Part shown: positions 32,526-41,637 of the stretch, in pieces
Layout: every line of letters begins with the position of its first letter
How positions within the stretch are numbered: the first letter of the stretch is position 1
Assembly (NCBI RefSeq): GCF_014698965.1
Contig: NZ_JACXAE010000088.1
Coordinates: 1 to 64,000, forward strand
DNA length: 64,000 nt
Source of the DNA: Iningainema tapete BLCC-T55
Lineage (GTDB): Bacteria; Cyanobacteriota; Cyanobacteriia; Cyanobacteriales; Nostocaceae
Direction: 5' to 3'
The notes under the pieces: generated by a model
Told to the model about the DNA's origin: nothing
Seen by the model: the letters and a program-made list of their open reading frames with translations, nothing else
Databases searched by the model: none
Program-made: the position numbers and the translations under genes

Positions 32526-33200
32526 ATGCTCCAGCGGCTAATTCAATGGCTTAAAAAGTTTTTTCAACGTTTGTTTGGCGGAAAACAAACTTTAGCAAAA
32601 GGTAGGGAACATGTCCGCCAAACACCTCCTCCACCCCTAAGCGATGCGGACTTAGAATTTTTGTTCACAGAACTGTTAGAAGGAGTGCATCAGGTAAGAG
32701 GGCAAGCTTGGGCGCAAAAGTGGCTTCACAATATTGAACACCGCGTTCCTACTGAACGTTGGATAGAGTGGTTGCGACGCTTTGGCAGCAAACTACTAGC
32801 ATCACCTACACCCAATAACGAGTTAGCTTACCGAATGGTACAATTGGGTGAGCTAGGGGTTGGAGAAGTTGGAGACGAGGCATATGATATTGGAATGCAA
32901 TTGTTGACGCGCAACCAAGGTGAGCCAATCTTAGAGTATGAAGGTCCAGATGCTAAACCGTCAACGCACCCCCCAACCCCCCCCTTGGGAGGTGAGCAAG
33001 CACAAATATTAGAAAATCCAGAGGAAGGAGAATTTCAAACCATTACTCTCGATCAGTTATTTGTCGCATTGCAGCAAGATGAAAATATCCGCCAACAAGT
33101 TGCTGAACAATTGGGAATTCAGACAAATGATCCAGAAGTAATTATGCAGGCATTACTAAATCAATTTAGCGATCATCAACCACCTACAGACCAAGCATAG
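32526..33200 (+). CDS. Hypothetical cyanobacterial protein
   Basis: A 224-residue protein with an amphipathic basic N-terminus (MLQRLIQWLKKFFQRLFGGK), a helical domain (DADLEFLFTELLEGVHQVRG; AQKWLHNIEHRVPTERWIEW) and an acidic, Gln-rich C-terminal region with LDQLFVALQQDENIRQQVAE. A Pro-rich stretch (STHPPTPPLGGEQ) is encoded by a dispersed CCCCCAACCCCCC-type repeat and is probably a late insertion. The ATG at 32526 sits 5 nt after AGGGG; the GTG two codons upstream is less likely. It precedes the SsuB-like gene by 13 bp, so they are co-transcribed. Function unknown. Confidence 0.7.
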   Translation: MLQRLIQWLKKFFQRLFGGKQTLAKGREHVRQTPPPPLSDADLEFLFTELLEGVHQVRGQAWAQKWLHNIEHRVPTERWIEWLRRFGSKLLASPTPNNELAYRMVQLGELGVGEVGDEAYDIGMQLLTRNQGEPILEYEGPDAKPSTHPPTPPLGGEQAQILENPEEGEFQTITLDQLFVALQQDENIRQQVAEQLGIQTNDPEVIMQALLNQFSDHQPPTDQA

Positions 33201-33213
33201 GAACAATTAAACT

Positions 33214-33981
33214 ATGGAATCTGAAAGTGGAATGTCTTTGCAACTTGAAGGTTTGGGAAAATCCTTCGGCACAAAACAAGTACTACAAGGCATAAATTTA
33301 CAAGTTAAACCAGGAGAATTTGTGGCGGTTGTCGGTCGCAGTGGTTGTGGTAAAAGTACACTACTACGGTTAATTGCTGGACTAGAAAATCCAACTGCCG
33401 GAGCAGTAATTTTAAATGGTAAAAAGTCTCATAAAATTCACCCAAGAGTACGGATGATGTTCCAAGATGCACGTCTATTACCTTGGCAGCGAGTACTGGC
33501 AAATGTCGAACTAGGCTTGCGTGGCTCTAAAATATTTGTACAACAAACTGCTTTACAAGTTCTTCGTTCTGTCAAACTAGAAGATCGTGCTCACGATTGG
33601 CCTAGTGTACTATCTGGAGGACAACGTCAGCGAGTGGCTTTAGCAAGGGCATTGGTAAGTAAACCTTTGTTGTTACTTTTAGACGAACCCCTTGGTGCGC
33701 TAGACGCATTGACTCGCATCGAAATGCAACAATTAATAGAAAATTTGTGGCAAGAGCAAAAGTTTACCGCTTTACTGATTACCCATGATGTGGAAGAAGC
33801 TGTAGTTTTAGCAGACAGAGTGATTTTAATTGAAACTGGTCAAATAGCTACAGATTTATCAATTTCTTTACCACGTCCTAGAGCTAGGGGAGATGTAGTA
33901 TTTGCTCAAACAGTAGACAAAATTTTACAACGTGTTATGGGTAACAAGGGAGAGGACAAGGTCAGACAAAATTTAATATAG
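33214..33981 (+). CDS. ABC transporter ATPase, SsuB/TauB/NrtD type
   Basis: A 255-residue ABC ATPase of the nitrate/sulfonate/taurine import family: Walker [10 protein letters not shown] (about 42-50), Q-loop [14 protein letters not shown], signature [15 protein letters not shown], Walker [13 protein letters not shown] and the H-loop ITHDVEEAV. SsuB-like text is seen in the Q-loop (DARLLPW). No permease or binding protein gene lies nearby, so its membrane partner must be encoded elsewhere. It follows a hypothetical gene after 13 bp and ends before a terminator. Confidence 0.88.
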   Translation: MESESGMSLQLEGLGKSFGTKQVLQGINLQVKPGEFVAVVGRSGCGKSTLLRLIAGLENPTAGAVILNGKKSHKIHPRVRMMFQDARLLPWQRVLANVELGLRGSKIFVQQTALQVLRSVKLEDRAHDWPSVLSGGQRQRVALARALVSKPLLLLLDEPLGALDALTRIEMQQLIENLWQEQKFTALLITHDVEEAVVLADRVILIETGQIATDLSISLPRPRARGDVVFAQTVDKILQRVMGNKGEDKVRQNLI

Positions 33982-34006
33982 CAACTAACTATTTTATCTC
34001 TATGAA

Positions 34007-34029
34007 AAACCCCGATTTGCTCGGGGTTT
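34007..34029 (+). terminator. Rho-independent terminator after the SsuB-like gene
   Basis: A 9-bp stem AAACCCCGA/TCGGGGTTT with a 5-nt loop stands 26 bp after the stop codon. Confidence 0.85.
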
Positions 34030-34200
34030 AAGGTGTGTCACAATTATTTTTTAGGGCTTAATGTATTTCAGTGTTACTTACGTATTTTTCCTTACTAAAT
34101 ACAGTTGTGCCTCACCCAAAAGATATACTTTAAAAATAGTAAACATATATACGTATATTATTTTATCAACACTAATTAATCTATTGAGAAGCTTTTGTGC

Positions 34201-34755
34201 TTATCGCTCTACGATCACTGGTGTTCCCAAATTAACTTGAGTGAATAATTCCTCTACATCTTTGTTATACATCCGAATACAACCGTGTGAGGCGGCTTTA
34301 CCAACTGACTCTTGATTTGGTGTACCGTGAAAACCTATCCAGTGTTTACCATTTGTCCAAAACCCAATCCAATAGTTACCTAATGGATTCTCAGGGTTTC
34401 CACCAGGGATCGCTTCTCCTGTCCAAGGATGTATCCAAGTGGGCTTTTCCATCATATCCATTACCCGGTATTTACCAACTGGTGTTTCCCATCCTGGACG
34501 TCCTATTGCGATCGCATAACTCTTAATTGGGGCGTTTCCTTTATAAAGTGTTACTTGACGACGACTAAGACTAATCTTTAAGTGTGTTAATTTATCAATC
34601 AAATCATTATACTTTTTTGGTATAATTTCTAACTCATTCCATAAATCATGAGAAATATTTGGCTCATCCGCAGCATACGAAATTTCGGGACTGCAATATA
34701 AAGAGCAGAAACAAATGAATGCAAATAACTTCCCTGAAAAAGATTTGAATTTCAT
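34201..34755 (-). CDS. L,D-transpeptidase (YkuD domain), exported
   Basis: A 184-residue protein with a signal peptide (MKFKSFSGKLFAFICFCSLY then a YA cleavage site near residue 28) and a YkuD domain ending in the active-site motif HGTPNQESVGKAASHGCIRM, in which the SHGC Cys (near residue 160) is the nucleophile and the first His is part of the site. Such enzymes make 3-3 cross-links in peptidoglycan or attach proteins to it. The C-terminus EELFTQVNLGTPVIV is typical. Complete single gene. Confidence 0.93.
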   Translation of the reverse strand: MKFKSFSGKLFAFICFCSLYCSPEISYAADEPNISHDLWNELEIIPKKYNDLIDKLTHLKISLSRRQVTLYKGNAPIKSYAIAIGRPGWETPVGKYRVMDMMEKPTWIHPWTGEAIPGGNPENPLGNYWIGFWTNGKHWIGFHGTPNQESVGKAASHGCIRMYNKDVEELFTQVNLGTPVIVER

Positions 34756-34830
34756 CTATTTATAGATATAGAATTTAATATACTTAAAAAAAGTAAGTAT
34801 TTTTTATACTATTGCTACCATATTTAAGCA

Positions 34831-34898
34831 GGTTGGGTTAAACGAAGTGAAACCCAACCTTTAAGTATATAAGTTGGGTTTCGTTCCTCAACCCAACC
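34831..34898. repeat. Dispersed palindromic repeat (GTTGGGTT/AACCCAAC)
   Basis: Two hairpins in tandem, GGTTGGGTT (34831) with AACCCAACC (34851) and GTTGGGT (34873) with ACCCAAC (34891), lie between the two minus-strand genes. This sequence type is a common intergenic repeat in cyanobacteria and may act as terminator. Confidence 0.75.
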
Positions 34899-34907
34899 TA
34901 CGTACTT

Positions 34908-35606
34908 TTACCACAATGCGCTGACACCTTTATTATTATTTTGTCCGCTTGTGTTGTTGTTAACACCTGTATTGTTTGTGGGTGTTGTGGTGTCATTTAT
35001 ATTTTGGCTACGCTGGTTTCTAGGAGTAGTATTGTTCTGGTTATTGTACTGATTGCGTTGAGTTCCGCTAGTTCCAGTTGTGCCTGTTTGGTTGTACTGG
35101 CTTTCGGTAGTTCCATTTGTGCTATTAGTACGTCTGTACTGAGTTGTGCCAGTATTTGAGGTAGGAGTGCGTCGGTTTCCGTTAGTAACACTATTTTGTT
35201 CCCGCTCAGTACCAGTGATACGGGGATTTTGGGTAGGCTGGTTTTGTTGGTTGCTGGTGTTAGAACGGTTGTACTGAATTGTGCCGCTTGGAGTACTTTG
35301 ATTACCGTTGGTAACACCATTTTGGTTACGCTCATTACCAGTGGTGCGGGGATTGGAATATGTCTCAGCCCGGTTTATAGGGCTATTGTTTTCATCTTGT
35401 ACTCTCTGTGTATTACTATTACCACTGTCATTAGTTGTTGTGCGACTTTGAGAGATAATGGTACTATTGTCTGGAGCCTCACTAATCAATATCTCTTTAG
35501 AGTTAGAATTAGGCATTGCCAAGGCTGGCACACTAATTAGTACACTGGCAGTAGCAACTCCAGCGAAGCTGACTAGCTTTTGAATTATTGTGTTGTTTCC
35601 GCTCAT
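34908..35606 (-). CDS. Secreted Asn/Thr/Gln-rich low-complexity protein
   Basis: A 232-residue protein with a signal peptide (LVSFAGVATASVLISVPALA, cleavage after PALA near residue 30) followed by a disordered region of Asn, Thr, Gln, Ser and Gly with repeated segments (RTTGNERNQNGVTNGN and RITGTEREQNSVTNGN). There is no catalytic domain and no Cys. The ATG at 35606 (MSGNN) is preferred because GGAGGAG stands 6-12 nt upstream; the TTG at 35621 overlaps that binding site. The signal region resembles that of cyanobacterial fasciclin-type secreted proteins. Function unknown. Confidence 0.75.
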   Translation of the reverse strand: MSGNNTIIQKLVSFAGVATASVLISVPALAMPNSNSKEILISEAPDNSTIISQSRTTTNDSGNSNTQRVQDENNSPINRAETYSNPRTTGNERNQNGVTNGNQSTPSGTIQYNRSNTSNQQNQPTQNPRITGTEREQNSVTNGNRRTPTSNTGTTQYRRTNSTNGTTESQYNQTGTTGTSGTQRNQYNNQNNTTPRNQRSQNINDTTTPTNNTGVNNNTSGQNNNKGVSALW

Positions 35607-36075
35607 TAGTATCTCCTCCAAGTGAACCTAAATGGCATTTTGATTGCTGCGTTTTTTAAAAACTTATGACAGCAGTTTTAAGTCTGATTTAAGTATTCCA
35701 GTCAAAAATGCTGAACTTGTGTTCTCGTTTCTTTATAAAAGTTAACTCTAATATTTTCTTGAAGCTTCTACCTAAAGCATGGTCTAATCAGCAGCTATTG
35801 TGTAACTTAAAGTACAGTAGTTGTTCTTTTTTGGTATGGATTTTTATCATTAAGTACAGATGTGTTTTGAGAGATATGTGCTATAGTCGTCATAAATAAA
35901 TTTTAATTTGATAAAAAAATATAAGGTGAGTAGAATTAGATCTCAGGGAAGATTCATAGATGAAAATGTATGCATAAGATATCCCGAAATACCTTATTAA
36001 TTTATTCTTAAACTTAGAATTAGTTATTTAGTATTCTGTTGTACTTAGATTAAATTGAATCAGGGCTAAAGTCTT
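35607..36075. other. Intergenic region
   Basis: A 469-bp AT-rich divergent spacer. A 63-codon frame at 35708-35899 has no family resemblance or ribosome binding site and is not called. Nothing else stands out; promoters for both flanking genes must lie here. Confidence 0.45.
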
Positions 36076-36675
36076 ATGCGTAAGTTAGAACTTACTCAAA
36101 CTGTTCATGCACTAAAGGAATGGGCGATCGCGATTAATGCCTTAGAAGCTGGAAAAACAATCATGCTCCTACGTAAAGGCGGTATTCACGAACGAGGAGG
36201 ACGTTTCCATGTTGAGCAAGATCAAATTTTGCTCTACCCAACATATGAACATCAACAGTCATTCATGCTCAAACCAGAATACGTCGATCTCGGACACCAG
36301 TTAACATCTGGTTGGCGTCCAGAAACAGTAATCTTTAGCAGTTGGGCGAAAATTACTGATATTTTTCCAGTTACTGAAGAGTCAATAGTCAACGCCTTAC
36401 TCCCGTTCCATATCTGGAATGAGTACTTTATCAGCGATCGCTTGAAATGGAAACCGCGACAACCACTATATATTCTGCTATTACAGACTTACAAACTACC
36501 CCAACCACAGGAAATTCCCTATCGTAATGAATACGGCGGCTGTAAGTCATGGATTGATATAGCTTCACCAATTAATTTGCAAGGATCTCAACCAGTTTTG
36601 TCTTCAGACTACAACCAATTAGTAGCAGAAATTCGTAGCATTGTTGGCAACAAGTCATATGCTGCATTTTCATAA
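36076..36675 (+). CDS. DUF1802 family protein
   Basis: A 199-residue protein matching the DUF1802 family: ALKEWAIAINALEAGKTIML, LRKGGIHERGGRFHVEQDQI, LLYPTYEHQ, then a C-terminal Trp and Pro-rich part. The family is widespread in cyanobacteria and some other bacteria; its function is unknown. Full length. There is no evident operon partner; the next gene starts 182 bp downstream after its own leader. Confidence 0.85.
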   Translation: MRKLELTQTVHALKEWAIAINALEAGKTIMLLRKGGIHERGGRFHVEQDQILLYPTYEHQQSFMLKPEYVDLGHQLTSGWRPETVIFSSWAKITDIFPVTEESIVNALLPFHIWNEYFISDRLKWKPRQPLYILLLQTYKLPQPQEIPYRNEYGGCKSWIDIASPINLQGSQPVLSSDYNQLVAEIRSIVGNKSYAAFS

Positions 36676-36857
36676 TGCACCCATTGATGTTACAGAAAAA
36701 AGTAGTCACGCATACATACACACTCTTAAACTACAGATACGATGAGATGCAATACTGCCAGAAAGATTTTGTAAAAAATTACCCTCCAGGGTGATGTGTT
36801 GCTTGACAAAAGTGCGTCATTATGCTTTTTATAGAAAAAACAACAAAGGAGTTTGCC

Positions 36858-37109
36858 ATGTATCGACAAATGTGTTGGTTATCTAAGTCTGGAGACAATG
36901 GAGAGAAAATTTTGCATTTGCAGACTGCACCCAACGAACCTTGGCGTCCTTACACAGCTTTTGCACAATATGCAGTACCAGATTACCAAATACCAAGTGG
37001 TTCTAAAGGTTGGGCAACATATCAAAAACTCCTCAAAGCAGGTTGGACTTTAGTACCTAATGCACGGGCAAATGAATTCTCTTCATCAGCCGCCACTGTT
37101 GAATTGTAG
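36858..37109 (+). CDS. Small hypothetical protein with repeat-derived stop
   Basis: An 83-residue protein starting MYRQMCWLSKSGDNGEKILH. The ATG at 36858 follows AAAGGAG by 6 nt and is preferred to the upstream frame opening at 36822. It is rich in Trp and Tyr (APNEPWRPYTAFAQYAV). No family recognised. Its stop codon TAG is the first triplet of a 29-bp dispersed palindrome (37106-37134), so its C-terminus may have been changed by repeat insertion. Confidence 0.6.
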   Translation: MYRQMCWLSKSGDNGEKILHLQTAPNEPWRPYTAFAQYAVPDYQIPSGSKGWATYQKLLKAGWTLVPNARANEFSSSAATVEL

Positions 37110-37134
37110 AGACGTTACGACGGAACGTCTCTAC
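37106..37134. repeat. 29-bp palindrome supplying a stop codon
   Basis: Arms GTAGAGACGTTAC and GGAACGTCTCTAC with a short centre. The TAG at 37107-37109 ends the preceding gene. Confidence 0.88.
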
Positions 37135-37210
37135 AGAAATCGGGCAACAGATTCAGATCGCAAAACCCGAAACAAGCCTGAATTTTATACATTAGAATTA
37201 CGAATTGATA

Positions 37211-38983
37211 TTACCACCCTCTGGGAGAACCTTCACCGCGTGGATCGGCTGCTCCTTCTAGGGTTCCGTTGGGTGTAATGACAATTGCATTAATATTACC
37301 CCAAGGCTGAGTCTGCTTAATATTATGTCCTCGGCGTTTTAACTCGGCAAGAGTGAGAGCATCTAAACCAAGTGGTTCCACTCTTAACTCATCTGGTAAC
37401 CACTGGTGATGTATGCGTGGTGCAGAAATGGCTGCGCCAACATCCATACTGTATTCAAGTACATTGAGTACAACCTGTAGTACTTGGGTAATAATAGTGC
37501 CACCGCCAGGAGCGCCCACAATCATTTGTAGACGTCCGTTTTTGGTGACAATAGTGGGAGTCATGCTAGATAAAGGTGTTTTACGTGGTGCGATCGCATT
37601 TGCTTCATTACCCACTAGCCCAAATGCATTAGGTACACCCGGTGCTGCCGCAAAATCATCCATCTCATCATTTAACAGAATACCAGTTCTTGGCACTACC
37701 ACCCCAGAACCAAAACCGTAGTTTACTGTAAAAGTTAGACTAACAGCGTTGCGTTGTTCATCAACAACATTCAGGTGGGTGGTTTCGGGAGACTCATAGG
37801 ATTTTTGATTAGTGCGTGTTGAATCAGGTACAGCTTGGTTAAACTGCAAAAGAGTATCCCTGTCTACGGGCTTGACTTCAGTTGAAGGTTTAGCCATATT
37901 CATGGTAATTTCTTGACGGCGTTTTTTTGCATAGGCTGGGTTAATAAGTTGTGCTATGGGGACTTTGACAAAATCTGGATCACCTAGATGTTTTGAGCGA
38001 TCGGCATAAGCAATCTTCATCGCTTCTGTGATTAAATGTAGAGCATCGGGATGATGCCATCCCAAAGATTTTAAATCTGTGTCACCGATAATATTCAGAA
38101 TTTGTAATAGATGGATACCTCCTGAAGAAGGTGGTGGCATAGAGCAAATTTTCGAGTCACGGAAATTGCCACATACAGGAGTACGCCAAATTGGTTTATA
38201 TGCTTTCAAGTCTTTAATAGTGATTAAACCACCATTTTTTGCCATATCATTGGTGATCGCACGAGCAATTCTGCCATTATAAAAACTTTGGGGATTCTTG
38301 GCAATTTCTGCTAGAGTTCTAGCCAAGTCGCGCTGCACTAACTTTTCCCCAGCACTGTAAAATTCTCCGTTGCGAGTAAAAATTGCTCGTGCTGCTGGAT
38401 TAGCAAGAATTACTTTCAAGCGTTCTGCGTACACCTGTATTGATCGCCAAGTTGGTATTTGACTTAAAATAAAACCATTTTGAGCTAGTGCGATCGCAGG
38501 TTTTACAACTTCAAACCAAGGCAGCTTACCATATTGACGATGCACCTCATAAAGTCCTGCCACTGTGCCTGGTGTTGCTGCCGCCAAATAACCATTAACA
38601 CTTGCATTTGGAACTACCTTACCTTGTGCATCCAAATACATATTTCTTGTCGCTTTCAACGGTGCGCGTTCCCGGAAATCTAAAGCCTTAATTTCTCCCT
38701 TTGCGGAATGTATCAGCAAAAAACCACCGCCACCAATTCCTGCTGAAAAAGGCTCCACAACTGAAATCACGAAAGCTGTAGCTACTGCGGCATCAACAGC
38801 ATTACCACCCTTACGTAACATTAATAAACCTGCATCACTAGCAAGAGGATGAGCCGAAACCACCATCCCTTTTTTAGCGCGTACAGGAAAAACAACAGTA
38901 GCTTCAGCTACTTGAGTGCATAACAAAATACTAAAAGAAAAAACTGCAAAAGCAACCCGTGTGTATTTTTTAAAGATACTCAT
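37211..38983 (-). CDS. ggt: Gamma-glutamyltransferase
   Basis: A 590-residue N-terminal nucleophile hydrolase, the periplasmic enzyme that cleaves glutathione and transfers its gamma-glutamyl group. A signal peptide (AFAVFSFSILLCTQVAEA) is followed by the large subunit (GMVVSAHPLASDAGLLMLRK; GGGGFLLIH) and the autoprocessing site with catalytic Thr in ESPETTHLNVVDEQ near residue 397, then the small subunit (NDEMDDFA, SSMTPTIV, GAPGGGTII). Full length and apparently intact. The gene is divergent from the nitrilase-like gene at 39074. Confidence 0.95.
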   Translation of the reverse strand: MSIFKKYTRVAFAVFSFSILLCTQVAEATVVFPVRAKKGMVVSAHPLASDAGLLMLRKGGNAVDAAVATAFVISVVEPFSAGIGGGGFLLIHSAKGEIKALDFRERAPLKATRNMYLDAQGKVVPNASVNGYLAAATPGTVAGLYEVHRQYGKLPWFEVVKPAIALAQNGFILSQIPTWRSIQVYAERLKVILANPAARAIFTRNGEFYSAGEKLVQRDLARTLAEIAKNPQSFYNGRIARAITNDMAKNGGLITIKDLKAYKPIWRTPVCGNFRDSKICSMPPPSSGGIHLLQILNIIGDTDLKSLGWHHPDALHLITEAMKIAYADRSKHLGDPDFVKVPIAQLINPAYAKKRRQEITMNMAKPSTEVKPVDRDTLLQFNQAVPDSTRTNQKSYESPETTHLNVVDEQRNAVSLTFTVNYGFGSGVVVPRTGILLNDEMDDFAAAPGVPNAFGLVGNEANAIAPRKTPLSSMTPTIVTKNGRLQMIVGAPGGGTIITQVLQVVLNVLEYSMDVGAAISAPRIHHQWLPDELRVEPLGLDALTLAELKRRGHNIKQTQPWGNINAIVITPNGTLEGAADPRGEGSPRGW

Positions 38984-39073
38984 TTTTTATTTTTGCATGG
39001 TGTGAATTATACTAAAACTTATAAATAATAACAATAATTGTTGATTTAAGTAAAAAAGAATAATCACAAAATT

Positions 39074-40120
39074 ATGGCAGCAAATAGCGATCGCATAGAA
39101 TCTTTCATAGCTTTAGCACTCCAAGTTACTTGCCACGCAGTCAACTCGGCAACTAACCGCTCAGAAGCCCGTTCTTTAATGCAAAATACCATCAACCGCT
39201 TAGCAAAACAAATCGCTGCCAGTATTGCTTTTATTGGTTCTGACTGTCGTTTAATTGTCTTACCCGAATACTTCCTGACAGGTTTTCCCATGGGAGAGTC
39301 ACTCGCTGTGTGGGCGGAAAAAGCTTGTTTAGAAATGGCTGGTGCTGAGTATGAAGCTTTAAGTGAAATTGCCCAAAAACATGGTATATTTATTGCAGGT
39401 AACGCTTACGAATTAGACCCGAACTTTTCTGGGTTATATTTTCAAACTTGCTTTGTCATCGACCCATCAGGGACAATTGTTTTACGCTATCGCCGACTGA
39501 ATTCCATGTTTGCACCGACACCCCACGATGTTTGGGATAAATATCTCGACTGCTACGGCTTGGAGGGGGTGTTTCCGGTAGCAAAGACAGAGATTGGGAA
39601 TTTAGCGGCGATCGCATCTGAAGAAATCTTATACCCAGAAGTAACTCGATGTTTAGCAATGCGAGGAGCCGAGATTTTTCTCCATACGACTTCCGAAGTA
39701 TATGGCGGAACAACCCTCAAACCCAAAGATGCGGCAAAAATCACTCGCGCTGTGGAAAATTTAGCATACTTAGTCTCAGCAAACACAGCAGGCATAGTTA
39801 ATATCCCCATTCCAGATGCTTCGGCTAATGGCGGCTCCAAAATCATCGACTATAAAGGAACGGTAATAGCAGAAACAGGTGCAGGCGAGAGCATGGCAGC
39901 ATTTGCAGAAATAGACTTAGCTGCATTACGCCGCTACCGCAAAAGACCTGGGTTAAATAATTTACTTGCGCGACAACGGTTTGAACTCTACGCTGAAAGT
40001 TATCGCCAATCCCATTTTTACCCGGCTAATACTATGCTGGAAAAAGAGGTAGACCGCAAACATTTTTTGCAAACTCAGCTTGAAACCATTGAGCTATTAA
40101 GCAAACAGGGAGTAATATGA
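39074..40120 (+). CDS. Nitrilase-superfamily protein lacking the usual Cys and Lys
   Basis: A 348-residue carbon-nitrogen hydrolase fold protein. Catalytic Glu is present in RLIVLPEYFL (near 64), but the usual Lys is Arg (LRYRRLNSMF) and the nucleophile Cys is Ser in LAAIASEEILYPEVTRCLAM (near 178), judged by aligning to the common CYDxxFPE motif. Long conserved stretches (FAPTPHDVWDKYLD; RGAEIFLHTTSE) indicate a maintained protein rather than decay. It may be a divergent amidase or a non-catalytic relative. Its stop lies 3 bp before the aldehyde dehydrogenase start, so both are translated from one mRNA. Confidence 0.8.
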   Translation: MAANSDRIESFIALALQVTCHAVNSATNRSEARSLMQNTINRLAKQIAASIAFIGSDCRLIVLPEYFLTGFPMGESLAVWAEKACLEMAGAEYEALSEIAQKHGIFIAGNAYELDPNFSGLYFQTCFVIDPSGTIVLRYRRLNSMFAPTPHDVWDKYLDCYGLEGVFPVAKTEIGNLAAIASEEILYPEVTRCLAMRGAEIFLHTTSEVYGGTTLKPKDAAKITRAVENLAYLVSANTAGIVNIPIPDASANGGSKIIDYKGTVIAETGAGESMAAFAEIDLAALRRYRKRPGLNNLLARQRFELYAESYRQSHFYPANTMLEKEVDRKHFLQTQLETIELLSKQGVI

Positions 40121-40123
40121 CGG

Positions 40124-41539
40124 ATGTCCAAAACAATCGAAGTCCGCAACCCCCGCACTGGAAAATTTGACTATGTAATTATCCCGCCGCCCCCCAAGCT
40201 GCTGGCGCAACAATGTGGGCGTCTACGCAGAGCGCAAAAAAGCTGGCTTTCTCTTGGTGTAGAGGGAAGAATTGAAGCGTTGCAGCAGTGGAAGAGCGCG
40301 ATAATTTCTGGACGCGATAAATTGACTGAAGCTTTAGTCAATGATACGGGAAGATTATCAATCACGATACTGGAAATTGACTCTTTCCTTTCGACAATTG
40401 ATAGATGGTGTAAATTAGCACCAGAATTGCTGCAAGAATCGGCAAAAGAAACAGCAATTCCTTTTATTGAGTTGCAACAAACATTGGTTCCTTACCCTTT
40501 AGTTGGGGTAATTAGCCCGTGGAATTTTCCGCTGTTACTTTCGACAATTGATACAATCCCAGCATTGCTTGCGGGTTGTGCTGTGATTGTTAAACCGAGT
40601 GAGATTGCTCCTCGCTTTGTCGCACCACTATTGGCGGCAGTTAACACTGTGCCAAAATTGCGCGATGTGTTAAGTTTTGTTGAGGGAGCAGGTGAAACGG
40701 GCGCTGCTCTACTTGAGTATGTGGATTTTATATGTTTTACTGGAAGTGTGGCGACGGGAAGAAAGGTGGCAGAAGTTGCGGCTAGACGCTTTATTCCGGC
40801 TTGTTTGGAATTGGGCGGGAAAGATCCGGCGATCGTCCTCCAATCTGCTAATTTGGATTTAGCTAGCTCGGCAATTTTGTGGGGTTCTGTTGTCAACACC
40901 GGACAGTCTTGCCTTTCTATTGAGCGAATTTACGTTGCTGAATCTATCTTTGAGCAGTTTATTGCCCAATTGGTGACGAAAGCTAGACGTTTGAAGTTAG
41001 CTTATCCTACTCTGGAAAGTGGCGAAATTGGTCCGATTATTGCAGAAAGACAAGCGGCGATTATTAGCGATCATTTGTTGGATGCCCAGGAAAAAGGGGC
41101 GGTGATTCACTGCGGTGGGGAGGTTGAGGAGCATGGTGGTGGTTGGTGGTGTTTTCCTACTGTGATGACTCAGGTGGATCATTCTATGAAGGTGATGACT
41201 GAGGAAACTTTTGGTCCTATTATGCCTGTTATGTCTTTTTCTAGTGTTGAGGAGGCAGTTAGTTTGGCGAATGATTCTGTTTATGGTTTGAGTGCTGCTG
41301 TTTTTGCTGGGTTGGAGGGGGATGCTTTGCTGGTTGCTCGTCAGGTTGATGCTGGTGCTATTAGTATTAATGATGCTGCTCTGACGAGTGTTTTGCATGA
41401 GGGTGAGAAGAATTCTTTTCGGTTTTCTGGTTTGGGTGCTTCTCGTATGGGTGCTTCTGGGTTGAGGCGGTTTTTGCGTTCTAAGGCTTTTTTGGTGAAG
41501 ACTAAGTTGGTGGGTGATCCTTGGTGGTTTGAGGGTTAG
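40124..41539 (+). CDS. Aldehyde dehydrogenase family protein
   Basis: A 471-residue NAD(P)-dependent aldehyde dehydrogenase. Landmarks: VGVISPWNFPLLLS (about 127-140), ICFTGSVATGRKVAEVA (cofactor turn), catalytic Glu in CLELGGKDPAIV (near 234) and catalytic Cys in NTGQSCLSIERIYV (near 268), then EETFGPIMPVMSF. It should oxidise an aldehyde to an acid. Together with the coupled nitrilase-like gene, an amide, nitrile or aldehyde pathway is conceivable. Codon use changes sharply within the gene: after about 41130 third positions become strongly G and T. Confidence 0.92.
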   Translation: MSKTIEVRNPRTGKFDYVIIPPPPKLLAQQCGRLRRAQKSWLSLGVEGRIEALQQWKSAIISGRDKLTEALVNDTGRLSITILEIDSFLSTIDRWCKLAPELLQESAKETAIPFIELQQTLVPYPLVGVISPWNFPLLLSTIDTIPALLAGCAVIVKPSEIAPRFVAPLLAAVNTVPKLRDVLSFVEGAGETGAALLEYVDFICFTGSVATGRKVAEVAARRFIPACLELGGKDPAIVLQSANLDLASSAILWGSVVNTGQSCLSIERIYVAESIFEQFIAQLVTKARRLKLAYPTLESGEIGPIIAERQAAIISDHLLDAQEKGAVIHCGGEVEEHGGGWWCFPTVMTQVDHSMKVMTEETFGPIMPVMSFSSVEEAVSLANDSVYGLSAAVFAGLEGDALLVARQVDAGAISINDAALTSVLHEGEKNSFRFSGLGASRMGASGLRRFLRSKAFLVKTKLVGDPWWFEG

Positions 41540-41637
41540 ATTTATGAACCGCGTTCGCGAAGCGTCTCGAAGAGAAGGCGCGAAGTGCGCGAAGGGAAGA
41601 GGAAGAGGAAGAGAGGGTGTTTTTGAAGGGGGTTTTT

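Noticed and set aside
34941-35540. Several Val/Ser/Cys-rich plus-strand frames and a second minus-strand frame
   Set aside because: They are shadows of the low-complexity Asn/Thr-rich secreted protein gene; low-complexity DNA keeps other frames open.
35708-35899. 63-codon plus-strand frame MLNLCSRFFIKVNS..
   Set aside because: No ribosome binding site, no family resemblance, low-complexity hydrophobic text in AT-rich spacer; most likely chance.
36780-36857. Promoter TTGACA with downstream TTTTTATAG before the gene at 36858
   Set aside because: The -35 is good, but the -10 spacing is 18-20 nt with a poor hexamer, so it is not reported as a feature.
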